Assembly (NCBI RefSeq): GCF_900100955.1
Contig: NZ_FNCC01000001.1
Span: 620,001-684,000 of the forward strand
Source: Lentzea fradiae
GTDB lineage: Bacteria > Actinomycetota > Actinomycetes > Mycobacteriales > Pseudonocardiaceae
Reading direction: 5' to 3'
Length of the DNA stretch: 64,000 nucleotides
Part shown: one piece after another, positions 43,227 through 51,424 of the stretch
Layout: every line of letters begins with the position of its first letter
Numbering within the stretch: the stretch's first letter is position 1
Notes under the pieces: generated by a model
The model's database searches: none
Seen by the model: the letters and a program-made list of their open reading frames with translations, nothing else
Told to the model about the DNA's origin: nothing
Translations under genes and position numbers: made by a program

Positions 43227-44543
43227 TCAGTGCTCCCCGCGGCCGGCCGGGACGAGGAAACGCGCCACGCTGTCGAGCTTCTCGCACGTCTCCTCGAACT
43301 CACGGTCCGGTGTGGACTGTGCGACGATGCCCGCGCCCGCCCGCAGCCAGGTGCGGCCGTGCTGCCGGTACACCGACCTGAGCACCAGCGCGGCGTCGAG
43401 CGCGCCGGACTGGTCCACCGTCAGCACCGCACCGCCGTAAAGCCCTCGCGGTTCGGTCTCGTGGCGCCGGATCGCCTGGTAGGCCGCCTCCTTCGGCACC
43501 CCGGACGCCGTCACCGCGGGGAAGATCGCCGCGAACGCGTCCCAGGCGTCGCACCCGTCCGCGAGCCGCCCGGCCACCTCGGAGGCGAGGTGCTGCACGC
43601 TGCCGCGTCGTTTCACCGACATCAGGTCCCGCACGTGCACGGAACCCGGTTCGCAGAACGACAGGAACTCGTCGTTGCCGACCTTCACCGAGATCGCGTG
43701 CTCGTAGATCTCCTTGGCATCGGCGAGCAGGTCCGCGCGATAGCGCTCGTTCAGGGCTTCGTCGTCGCAGAGCGCCCTCGTCCCGGCCAGCGGATGGCTC
43801 ACCACCGCGCCGTCGCTGCTCACCGACGCGACGATCTCCGGACTGAAGCCCGCCGCCTCGACACCGTCGAGGCACAACAGGAAGGACCGCTCCGGCAGGT
43901 TCGCCCGCCGTCCGGCCGCGTAGGTCGCGGGGAGGTCGATGGCCTGGGACAGCTCGACCACCCTGGAGAGGATGACCTTCTGCAACAGCTTCGCCTTGAT
44001 CTCACCGACCGCGTCCGCCACCGCCGAGCGGTAGGCGCGGCTGCCGCTCGTCCGCACGTCCACGGGTTCGGGAGACCGCGTGACGAGCGGGCGGAAGCCG
44101 GTGAGCACCTCAGCCACCGCGTCGGCCTCGACCGGGTCCACTGACCTGATCAGAGCCACGCCGTCGGAGACACGGACTTCGCAGCGCGGCACCACGAGGT
44201 GCAGAAGCCGTTGGCTGCCAAGCAGATCCCGCTCACCGCTCCTGGCGTAGGAGAGCTCGAAGGCGGCCCACCCGTAGGCCCGCCAGCCGTCCACACGCAG
44301 CTCCGACAGCAACGACCTGACGATGCTCAGCGGATCGTCGTTCCAGGCCGGCACCGTGTCGCCGGACCTGGCCCCGTCGCGGTCGAGCGTCACCTGCGCG
44401 AGAACCCCACCGGCATAGGAGAACTCGCCGTTGTTCTCGTAGACGACGTACTCCTCGTGGAGCCCGGCCTCGACCAGCCGCACCACGGCGTCGAGCGGTT
44501 CCCCGCACACCGCGACCTTCGTCTCCGAGTACTGCGCGGTCAT
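43227..44543 (-). CDS. Salicylate synthase (MbtI/Irp9 type)
   Basis: 438 residues, close to Irp9 and MbtI length. Chorismate-binding fold with 'VSHPLAGTRA', 'DAKEIYEHAISVKVG', 'HLASEVAGRLADG', 'FPAVTASGVPK' and the terminal 'LRAGAGIVAQSTPDREFEET' acid cluster that binds magnesium. MbtI/Irp9 enzymes turn chorismate into salicylate via isochorismate, releasing pyruvate, without a separate lyase; no PchB-like lyase gene is present, which agrees. Provides the starter for the aryl ligase. Encoded on the opposite strand, 37 bp downstream of a methyltransferase gene in the same direction. Confidence 0.93.
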   Translation of the reverse strand: MTAQYSETKVAVCGEPLDAVVRLVEAGLHEEYVVYENNGEFSYAGGVLAQVTLDRDGARSGDTVPAWNDDPLSIVRSLLSELRVDGWRAYGWAAFELSYARSGERDLLGSQRLLHLVVPRCEVRVSDGVALIRSVDPVEADAVAEVLTGFRPLVTRSPEPVDVRTSGSRAYRSAVADAVGEIKAKLLQKVILSRVVELSQAIDLPATYAAGRRANLPERSFLLCLDGVEAAGFSPEIVASVSSDGAVVSHPLAGTRALCDDEALNERYRADLLADAKEIYEHAISVKVGNDEFLSFCEPGSVHVRDLMSVKRRGSVQHLASEVAGRLADGCDAWDAFAAIFPAVTASGVPKEAAYQAIRRHETEPRGLYGGAVLTVDQSGALDAALVLRSVYRQHGRTWLRAGAGIVAQSTPDREFEETCEKLDSVARFLVPAGRGEH

Positions 44544-44579
44544 GGTGCCTTCCTCGTCCGCCGGAAGGGGCCCGCCTCG

Positions 44580-45368
44580 TCAGCGGACGAGCACCCATGT
44601 CTCGTACAGCGTGTCGTCCGCGGCGGGTCTGGTCGTGTAGTTGTCGTAGACGTCGGCCTGACGGAACCCTGCGTCCAAGGCCGCGCGCCGGACCACCTCG
44701 CGCTTGAACGCGTGCAGCCGGTGGGTCGTCCGGTCCACCCGGTGCAGTCCCAGGGCGCCGGTCTGGGTGAACTGCGAGAAGTGGTAGTCGCAGTAGTCGG
44801 TGCCGGGCTCGCTGTCGAACCACCAGATGGCGGCCAGGTCACCCAGGTCGACCGCGAGGTCGTTGTCGCTGAACGCTTCCTTGAGCATGTGCCACGACAT
44901 CAGGTCGAACGTGAACGTGCGGCCGCGCGGCAGCACCCTGGCCACCGCGGCGAACGCCCGTCCGAGAAGGTCCTGTCCCGCCAAGTGGTTCAACGCGCTG
45001 CCGGGACACACCACCGCGTCGGCCCGCTGCCGCACCGGCAACTCCGGCAGCTCACCCTGGACGAGCTCCACCTCGTCACCCAGGGCCGCCCGCGCGTGCG
45101 CGAGCATCGAGGGCGAGCCGTCGACCCCGGTGACCGAGTAGCCCCGCTCCCTCAGCAAACGCAGGTTCCGCCCCGACCCGCAGCACAGCTCCAGCACGCG
45201 CCGCACCGGAGCCGCCTGGTTCCTCCACACCGACTCGAAGAAGTCGACGATCGTGGCCGGTGCGCTCTCGCCGGTCTTGCCGAGGGCCCACTCGGCCAGC
45301 CGCAGCGCGCCTTCGTCGTAACCGGCGTAGAGGTCGGCGTGCTCCGCCGGAAGCGGTTGTGCCTGCAT
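44580..45368 (-). CDS. Class I SAM-dependent methyltransferase
   Basis: 262 residues from ATG 45368 (MQAQPLPAEHADLYAGYDEG); the frame is open upstream but lacks conserved sense. SAM-binding motif I 'VLELCCGSGRNLRLLRERGY', motif II 'GVDGSPSMLAHARA' and post-motif 'ADAVVCPGSALNHL'. Cytosolic, non-membrane. Co-directional with and directly upstream of the salicylate synthase gene, so it probably acts in the same pathway, in addition to the MT domain inside NRPS2. Target (aryl hydroxyl, thiazoline carbon or an amine) cannot be told from sequence. Confidence 0.82.
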   Translation of the reverse strand: MQAQPLPAEHADLYAGYDEGALRLAEWALGKTGESAPATIVDFFESVWRNQAAPVRRVLELCCGSGRNLRLLRERGYSVTGVDGSPSMLAHARAALGDEVELVQGELPELPVRQRADAVVCPGSALNHLAGQDLLGRAFAAVARVLPRGRTFTFDLMSWHMLKEAFSDNDLAVDLGDLAAIWWFDSEPGTDYCDYHFSQFTQTGALGLHRVDRTTHRLHAFKREVVRRAALDAGFRQADVYDNYTTRPAADDTLYETWVLVR

Positions 45369-46015
45369 CCTGACCGCACTCTCCCGAGGGTTCCGGGCAT
45401 CCGAACTGACGAGCCAGTGGAGCACGGCGCGACTTCCGCCTGCCACCGGTCATCGGAGCTGTCACCTGATAGGTCGGCTTTTTTCGCGGATCGGGCGTTG
45501 ACCGGTGACTTGGGGAGATCTCGGCGTACCTGCCCGCGGTCAGCACGACCGAGAACCGCGTGGTCGTCCGGGAACGGTCGTGACTCAGGCAGAACAAGAC
45601 CACGGCGGTGCCGGAGGCCCCGCACGTTCGACGCGGAACCGGCCACCGTCTCGCCTCAGTCCTGCCGAAGCCGGCGCCGTACTCGGCCGACCCGGTCGAC
45701 TGGGGCGTCTGCCACCCGATGTACTGCACCACTTACGGGCCTACGCGGGCGGTCCGCGGCTGGACATGCGGCGCGACAACGGAACGACCGGCGGCCGCAC
45801 GAGCGGGGTTCACCCCTATCCGTAACGCCCCACCCCGCTCGCGACTCTCTTTCGTGTTTCCCGTGTAGTACGCGGGGGCCCTACGTCCCATGTACGGAAA
45901 CGTAGGGCCCCCGCGTTCCCAAGCCACGTCACGCAGCGCAGGCGGGACCGCCTGGGTGGGTGACGCGCGGGCGGGTGTGTGGCGGGAGAAGGGGACAGAA
46001 CCTCTGGCGGAGTGC
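45369..46015. other. 647-bp intergenic region between methyltransferase and SDR genes
   Basis: No convincing gene; short open frames here have no recognisable sense. It should contain the promoter of the methyltransferase-salicylate synthase operon. Near 45471-45484 there is a small palindrome ACCT-GAT-AGGT next to a T-run, a possible operator but weak. The major landmark is the inverted repeat at 45870-45916. Confidence 0.45.
45870..45916. terminator. Perfect 17-bp inverted repeat, probable terminator of the SDR gene
   Basis: Arms ACGCGGGGGCCCTACGT (45870-45886) and ACGTAGGGCCCCCGCGT (45900-45916) pair perfectly around a 13-base loop. It lies 100 bp beyond the stop of the leftward SDR gene, so termination is the simplest role; no T-tract follows. 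Confidence 0.7.
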
Positions 46016-46786
46016 TCAGATCAGGGGGACTTCGCCGCCGTCGAGGACCAGCGTCGCTCCGGTGATCCACTGCGCTCGGTCGGAGGCCAGGTAGGCGACG
46101 GTCTCGGCGACGTCGCGCGGGTCGCCGGGACGTCCCAGCGGGATGCCGGACCTGATGTCGTCGAGCGAGATCCCCACCGCGTCGGCCAGGTCCTGGCGGA
46201 TCGCTTCGCCGCCGGGGGTGACCACGTTGCCGGGCAGGATCGTGGTGACGCGGATCCCGGCAGGGGCGAGCTCGGCGGCGAGCGCCTTGCCGTAGGCGTT
46301 GAGGGCGGCCTTGGCGGCGCTGTAGTGGGCCAGCTGCGGCGTGGGGAGGCGCGCCGCGACCGAGGAGATGTTGACGATCGCTCCGCCCTCACGCAGAGCC
46401 GGGAGCAGCGCGTTGGTGACCCGGACGGCGGAGAGGTAGTTGAGGTTGACGGAGTCGAGCCACTCCTCGTCGGGGATGGACGACGTGCCGCCGAGGTGAG
46501 CGCGGGCCGCACCCGCGTTGTTGACCAGGATGTCGACGCCACCGAGCACGCCGAGCGCCGCCTCGGCGAACGCCCGCACGCCCGTGAGCGTGCTGAGGTC
46601 ACCTGCGATGAACGTGGCGGCCTTCGGCATCTCGTCGGTGGCCTTGCGTGCCGTGGTCACGACGGTCGCGCCACCGTCGAGCAGCCGCTGCGCGGTGGCC
46701 GCGCCGATCCCACGACTGCCTCCCGTCACGACCGCCCGCTTGCCGGCGAACTCGGTGGGATCGGGTGGAGCAAGAGTTTTGAACAT
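46016..46786 (-). CDS. SDR-family oxidoreductase
   Basis: 256 residues. Classical short-chain dehydrogenase: cofactor motif 'VVTGGSRGIGAATAQRLL', 'ILVNNAGAA', catalytic Ser in 'IVNISSVAA', 'YSAAKAALNAYGKAL' with the Tyr-x3-Lys pair, and C-terminal 'WITGATLVLDGGE'. Likely NADP-dependent ketone reductase or dehydrogenase of unknown substrate, cytosolic. Divergent from a TetR gene whose product most likely represses it; the 77-bp gap holds repeated operator-like motifs. Confidence 0.92.
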   Translation of the reverse strand: MFKTLAPPDPTEFAGKRAVVTGGSRGIGAATAQRLLDGGATVVTTARKATDEMPKAATFIAGDLSTLTGVRAFAEAALGVLGGVDILVNNAGAARAHLGGTSSIPDEEWLDSVNLNYLSAVRVTNALLPALREGGAIVNISSVAARLPTPQLAHYSAAKAALNAYGKALAAELAPAGIRVTTILPGNVVTPGGEAIRQDLADAVGISLDDIRSGIPLGRPGDPRDVAETVAYLASDRAQWITGATLVLDGGEVPLI

Positions 46787-46810
46787 ACGGTCCAATATAG
46801 GCGCGTTCTG

Positions 46811-46845
46811 GAACGAACGTCCAGTACTGTCGGGACGGACGTCCC
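46811..46845. promoter_or_regulatory. Operator-like repeats between SDR and TetR genes
   Basis: Two copies of GRACGRACGTCC (46811-46822 and 46833-46844) are spaced 22 bp start to start, about two helical turns, and the second lies in the palindrome GGGACG-GA-CGTCCC (46832-46845). This is where a TetR repressor of the divergent pair should bind; assignment is by position and symmetry. Confidence 0.55.
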
Positions 46846-46863
46846 GCGGCGTACCGTTGGGGC

Positions 46864-47451
46864 ATGGGCCGACCACGGAAGTTCGACGAGCGCGAGGTGC
46901 TGGCGACCGCGCGCCGGGTGTTCAACGAAACCGGCTTCCACGGCACCTCGGTCGACGACCTCTCCCGCGCCACGGGCCTCAGCAAGGGCAGCCTCTACGG
47001 CGCCTTCGGCGACAAGGACGCCCTGTTCCAGCGGATCTTCGACGACTACTGCACATCGGCGGGCCAGGACGCCGCTGCCCGCGTCGAAGGCCCGGACGAC
47101 GAGGCGCTCAACCGCCTCCACGCGTGGCTCCGGGTGCCGGACGGCCACCGGGGAAGCCTCGGCTGCCTGCTCGCCAAGGCCACGGCGGAGCTGGCCTGGG
47201 AGAACGAGGCCATCGCCGCCCGCTCCCGCACCACGTACGAGATCCTGCTCGACAGCTGCCGCCGTCTCGTCGAACAGGCGCAGCGCGCCGGGCACGTGGA
47301 CCCGGCCGCCGACGCCGAGGCGCTGGGCGGGCTGGTCGTCACCACGCATCGCGGCATCGAGGCGCTCGCCAAGGCGGGAGTCGACCCGGCGACGTTGAAC
47401 CGCATCGCCGACGCCGCGATCGACAGCATCGCGCTCAGGGTGCGCGTGTAG
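46864..47451 (+). CDS. TetR-family regulator
   Basis: 195 residues. N-terminal helix-turn-helix 'REVLATARRVFNETGFHGTS', 'VDDLSRATGLSKGSLYGAFG', 'DKDALFQRIFDDY' is the standard TetR DNA-binding domain; the helical C-terminal domain binds an unknown ligand. Divergent from the SDR gene, which it probably controls together with itself. Confidence 0.92.
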   Translation: MGRPRKFDEREVLATARRVFNETGFHGTSVDDLSRATGLSKGSLYGAFGDKDALFQRIFDDYCTSAGQDAAARVEGPDDEALNRLHAWLRVPDGHRGSLGCLLAKATAELAWENEAIAARSRTTYEILLDSCRRLVEQAQRAGHVDPAADAEALGGLVVTTHRGIEALAKAGVDPATLNRIADAAIDSIALRVRV

Positions 47452-47459
47452 CTCGCTGT

Positions 47460-47493
47460 GTGCCGCGCCGAGGACGATGCCCCGACGCGGCAC
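47460..47493. terminator. Possible terminator between convergent TetR and oxidoreductase genes
   Basis: GTGCCGCG and CGCGGCAC pair across an 18-base loop in the 47-bp gap between convergent genes. The loop is long, so this is tentative. Confidence 0.35.
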
Positions 47494-47498
47494 GGCGG

Positions 47499-49613
47499 TC
47501 AGTCCTCGATGACGCGGTCCAGCCGGATCGGCAGCTCCCGCTGGCGTTTCCCGGTGGCGTGCCAGACCGCGTTCGCGATGGCCGCGGCGACGGCCACCGT
47601 GCCGATCTCGCCCGGCCCCTTCAACCCCAGCGGGTCGTCGGGTTCGTGGTCGTCGACGAAGTCGGCGTCGATGAACGGCACGTCCGCGTTCGCCGCGAAG
47701 TGGTAGTCGGCGAAGTCGGCGTTCACGTGCCTGCCGCTGGCCTCGTCGTGCACGATCTCCTCCTGCAGCGCGATGGACAGGCCCATCACCATGCCGCCGG
47801 TGAGCTGGCTGCGGACCATCAGCGGGTTCACCACGCGCCCCACCGCGAACCGGCCGACCAGCCTGCGCACCCGCACCTCACCGGTGGCCGGGTCGACGGT
47901 GACCTCGGCGAACACGGCGCTGTAGGAGTGCCGTTCGCGATGTGGCCGCGACATGATCTCCTCCGTGGTGTCGGAGGTGACCGACACCGGCAACGCGGGC
48001 CCGGACTCGAGCCGCGCGAGCAGGTCCCGTGCGGCCGCGACGATCGCCCAGCCCCACGACGTCGTGCCGAGCGACCCGCCGGACTGCCAGGCCGGGCCGA
48101 TGGCGCTGTCGCCGATCTTCAGGTGGACGCTGTCCCAGCCGACGCCCAGCGCGTCCGCGGCGATGGCCCGCAACGCCGTTCGCGCGCCCGTACCGATGTC
48201 GATCGCGGCGATGGCCACGGTGAACGTGCCGTCCGGCTCGGCCGTGATCGTCGCGGACGACGGGAACGCGGTGGTCAGGAACGACGTGCCGGCCATGCCG
48301 GTGCCGACCAGCAGGCGGCCCTGCCTGGTGCGGCGGGGCCGGTGGTCGCGGCCCGCCCAGCCGAACCGCCGCGCGCCCTCGGTCAGGCAGAGCTGGAACC
48401 GGCGGCTGGTGAACGGCAGACCGGACACCGGCCCGGTCTCCGGTTCGTTGCGCCGCCGCAGCTCCAGCGGGTCCATCTCCAGCCGCTCCGCCAGCTCGTC
48501 CATCGCGGACTCCAGCGCGAAGGACCCCGGCGCGGTGCCCGGCGCGCGCACCGAGGCCACCGGCAGGATGTCGAGCGGCACCACCGAAAGCCTGGTGCGG
48601 ATCGCGTCGGCGGCGTAGAGGGTCTTGGCGATCTCCACGCAGTTCTCGATGAACTCGGCCTTGCCGGAGATCTCGAACGTGGCCTCGTGGCCGATCGCAC
48701 GCAGCCTGCCGCCGGCGTCGGCGCCCAGCCGCACACGTTGGTCGGTGCGCGGGCGCGCTGACGTCGTCAGGAAGACCTCTTCCCTGGTCAGGGCAACGCG
48801 AACCGGCCGATCCAGCAGCACGGCCGCCATCGTCGCCAGGATCAGCTGCGGCCCGACTCCCGTCTTCGACCCGAACCCCCCACCCACCTGCTCGCACTGG
48901 ACGCGAACCTCCGGCAGCGGCTTGCCGAACAGCGTCGCGAGCGTGGCCGCGACTCCGTACGGGGCCTGGTTCGAGTCGATCGCGCGCAGGACAACACCTT
49001 CCTGCCAGACCGTTGCCGTGTGCGGCTCCATCGCACAGGCGTGCTGTGCGGGCGTCATGTACCTTTCGTCCACCACCACGGCCGACGCAGCCAGTTCCGC
49101 CTCCAGATCGCCCTTGTCCGCGTCCGGACCGAACGCCGTCAGCGCAGGTCGGACGGCCTGGTGGTTCGGTCCGAACGCGATGTCGTGCGGCTCCTCCACA
49201 CAGGACACCCGCAGCAGTTCGGCCCCGGCGCGGGCCTGCTCGGGAGTCTCCGCCACCACGAGCGCGACGGGCTGGCCGCCGTGGCTGACCCGGTCGTCCT
49301 GCAACAGCTGCAACTGGCCGTCCGGCCCGAAGAACGGCGAGCCCGTCTCCTTGTTCAGACGCAAGGCGTTGCGGTGGTCGATCACACCGATCACACCGGG
49401 CGACGCGAGGGTGGCTCGGTCGTCGATCCCGCTGATGCGGCCCCGTGCGACCGTCGCGGTCACGACCGCGCCGTGGGCGAGCCGCTCGACCTGGACGTCC
49501 CCGGCGTAGCGGGCTTTCCCGCTCACCTTGTCCTCGCCCTCGACCCTGGTCCTCGGCGAGCCGATCGACGGGGTGGCGCCCAGGCCGTCGATCACCTGTG
49601 GGTGCGTGGTCAT
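47499..49613 (-). CDS. paoC: Molybdopterin-binding subunit of PaoABC/YagTSR-type aldehyde oxidoreductase
   Basis: 704 residues. Xanthine-oxidase-family large subunit: 'IGSPRTRVEGEDKVSGKARY', 'QVGGGFGSKTGVGPQLI', 'VRAPGTAPGSFALESAMDEL', and 'LKGPGEIGTVAVAAA', where Glu669 is the expected catalytic base. Length fits PaoC/YagR (about 730). With the FAD and 2Fe-2S subunits encoded upstream it should oxidise aldehydes to acids using molybdopterin cytosine dinucleotide. ATG 49613 follows GGGGAGGA. No dedicated MCD insertion chaperone (PaoD/XdhC) is seen nearby. Confidence 0.88.
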   Translation of the reverse strand: MTTHPQVIDGLGATPSIGSPRTRVEGEDKVSGKARYAGDVQVERLAHGAVVTATVARGRISGIDDRATLASPGVIGVIDHRNALRLNKETGSPFFGPDGQLQLLQDDRVSHGGQPVALVVAETPEQARAGAELLRVSCVEEPHDIAFGPNHQAVRPALTAFGPDADKGDLEAELAASAVVVDERYMTPAQHACAMEPHTATVWQEGVVLRAIDSNQAPYGVAATLATLFGKPLPEVRVQCEQVGGGFGSKTGVGPQLILATMAAVLLDRPVRVALTREEVFLTTSARPRTDQRVRLGADAGGRLRAIGHEATFEISGKAEFIENCVEIAKTLYAADAIRTRLSVVPLDILPVASVRAPGTAPGSFALESAMDELAERLEMDPLELRRRNEPETGPVSGLPFTSRRFQLCLTEGARRFGWAGRDHRPRRTRQGRLLVGTGMAGTSFLTTAFPSSATITAEPDGTFTVAIAAIDIGTGARTALRAIAADALGVGWDSVHLKIGDSAIGPAWQSGGSLGTTSWGWAIVAAARDLLARLESGPALPVSVTSDTTEEIMSRPHRERHSYSAVFAEVTVDPATGEVRVRRLVGRFAVGRVVNPLMVRSQLTGGMVMGLSIALQEEIVHDEASGRHVNADFADYHFAANADVPFIDADFVDDHEPDDPLGLKGPGEIGTVAVAAAIANAVWHATGKRQRELPIRLDRVIED

Positions 49614-49628
49614 CTCGGTCCTCCCCGG

Positions 49629-50609
49629 TCAGCCGGCGATCTCGGTCAGCACGGACTGGATGAGGTTGCGAGCCAGCGTCACCTTGTAACCGTTGTGCGG
49701 CAACGCCCGCGCTGCGGCGAGCTCGGCCTCGGCGGCGGCACGGAACCGTTCGGGGACAGCGGGCCCGCCACGAAGTTCCTCCTCGGCGATCCGCGCCCGC
49801 CAGGGATGCGAGGCGACGCCACCCAGTGCGATGCGCACTTCGTGCACCCGGCCCGCCCGCACTTCCAGATCCGCCGCGACGGACACGGTGGCGAAGGCGT
49901 AGGACGCACGTTCGCGCACCTTGCGATATCGCGACCGTTCTCCCGCGGTTGCACGGGGAAGCCGCACAGAAGTGATCAGCGCACCGGCTGGAAGCGCCGT
50001 CTCGACGTGCGGCGTGTCGCCCACAGGCCGGTAGAACCGCGAAAGCGGGATCTCACCTTCACCGTCCAACGTCTCGTAGTGCACGACCGCGTCGAACAAC
50101 ATGAGCGATACCGCCATGTCCGACGGATTCGTGGCGACGCAGGAAGGTGAGGTGCCGAGAATCGCGTGGTTGTGGTGCACGCCCGCGAGCGCGGCGCAGC
50201 CGCTGCCGGGCACCCGCTTGTTGCACGCGGTGGAAAGATCGGCGAAAAAGGCACATCTGGTGCGCTGCAACAGGTTCCCCGCCACCGTGGCCACGTTGCG
50301 CAACTGCCCGGAAGCCCCGGCCAGCACCGCCTGGCTCAGCGCCGGATAGCGGCGGCGCACCTCCGGATGGGCGGCGGCGTCGCTGTTCGTCGTCGTCGCC
50401 CCGATCACCACGTCGCCGTCGTCGTCTTCACGCACCCCCGCGAGCGGCAGAGAACGCACGTCCACCAACAGGTCCGGTGCCTCCACACCGCGTTTCATCA
50501 GATCGACGAGATTCGTGCCGCCGCCCAGAAATCGGCCGTTCTCCTGCTCCGCCACCATGACCAGGGCCTCGCGAACCCCGTTCGCCCTGCTGTACGCGAA
50601 CTCCTTCAC
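49629..50609 (-). CDS. paoB: FAD-binding subunit of PaoABC-type aldehyde oxidoreductase
   Basis: 326 residues from GTG 50609, which overlaps the stop of the 2Fe-2S gene (GTGA). FAD motif 'GRFLGGGTNLVDLMKRGVEA' and 'GQLRNVATVAGNLLQRTRC'. The loop 'RCAFF...ACNKRVPGSGCAA...SPSC' has four cysteines, the extra [4Fe-4S] site typical of PaoB/YagS and absent from ordinary CoxM-type subunits. Transfers electrons from the Moco subunit to the Fe-S clusters. Confidence 0.88.
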   Translation of the reverse strand: MKEFAYSRANGVREALVMVAEQENGRFLGGGTNLVDLMKRGVEAPDLLVDVRSLPLAGVREDDDGDVVIGATTTNSDAAAHPEVRRRYPALSQAVLAGASGQLRNVATVAGNLLQRTRCAFFADLSTACNKRVPGSGCAALAGVHHNHAILGTSPSCVATNPSDMAVSLMLFDAVVHYETLDGEGEIPLSRFYRPVGDTPHVETALPAGALITSVRLPRATAGERSRYRKVRERASYAFATVSVAADLEVRAGRVHEVRIALGGVASHPWRARIAEEELRGGPAVPERFRAAAEAELAAARALPHNGYKVTLARNLIQSVLTEIAG

Positions 50610-51151
50610 CTCGCCACCTCCGCACGTTCGTCGGCGGCGTCGAGAACAGCACGCACGATCGACGGGTAAGCACCGCAGCGGCACAGGTTCCCGCTCATCC
50701 GCTCGCGCACCTCGTCGGCGTCAAGCGGCGGGTGCGGACAGTCGGGGGAGACGTCAGCCGTGACGGCGCTCGGCCACCCCGCCGCGTGCTCAGCCAGCAC
50801 ACCCACCGCCGAGCACAACTGCCCCGGCGTGCAGAACCCGCATTGCAGCCCGTCGAGGCGCACGAACGCTTCCTGCACCGGACGCAGTTCGTCCTTTTCC
50901 GCGAGCCCCTCGACTGTCGTGATCTCCGAACCCTGCGCGGCGACGGCGAGCGTCAGGCAGGACACCACACGCCTTCCGTCCACCAGGATCGTGCAGGCGC
51001 CGCACTGACCGAAGTCACATCCCTTCTTGGGCCCGGTGTGCCCCGTGTCCTCCCGCAGCGCGTCGAGCAGCGTCCTGCGGTTGTCGACATCGATTCGATG
51101 CTCGGCCCCGTTGACTTGTAAAGAAATCGCACCCCGAGTGGCGTCGGTCAT
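50606..51151 (-). CDS. paoA: 2Fe-2S subunit of PaoABC-type aldehyde oxidoreductase
   Basis: 181 residues from ATG 51151 with GGGAGGG upstream. N-terminal plant-type [2Fe-2S] ferredoxin fold ('KGCDFGQCGACTILVDGRRV', then Cys in VVSC) and the C-terminal helical [2Fe-2S] domain ('QCGFCTPGQL' and 'GNLCRCGAY'). E. coli PaoA carries a Tat signal for periplasmic export; this protein starts directly with the ferredoxin domain after a short MTDATRGA, so the complex is probably cytoplasmic. Confidence 0.9.
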   Translation of the reverse strand: MTDATRGAISLQVNGAEHRIDVDNRRTLLDALREDTGHTGPKKGCDFGQCGACTILVDGRRVVSCLTLAVAAQGSEITTVEGLAEKDELRPVQEAFVRLDGLQCGFCTPGQLCSAVGVLAEHAAGWPSAVTADVSPDCPHPPLDADEVRERMSGNLCRCGAYPSIVRAVLDAADERAEVAR

Positions 51152-51424
51152 CGCCCTCCCTTTCGACTTCCGTGATCGAAGCAGCGGGAAAGGACAGGGG
51201 CATGACGGATGCTCCCGAGTTCTTGCCTGATCGTGCTCGGCGCGCGTTCGCCGGAGTCCGGACGGTTTGACCGATTTGACGTTGAGTGACCACGCGGAGA
51301 CCCCCGGATGGACCCTTGCTTTAGCGTTCAAGAGAGGCGAACCCTGTGTCTGCGCCAGCTGCCTCCGCCGAAAGCGTCGCGACGACCGAAGCCCCATGCG
51401 ATGTTGATCACGACAGGAGAGCAG

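Noticed and set aside
45471-45484. IdeR/DmdR iron box before the methyltransferase gene
   Set aside because: The ACCT-GAT-AGGT palindrome has half-sites in the opposite orientation to the TTAGGTTAGGCTAACCTAA consensus and is too short.
45505-45825. 106-residue open frame in the spacer before the SDR gene
   Set aside because: No ribosome site, no conserved pattern, composition like other shadows.
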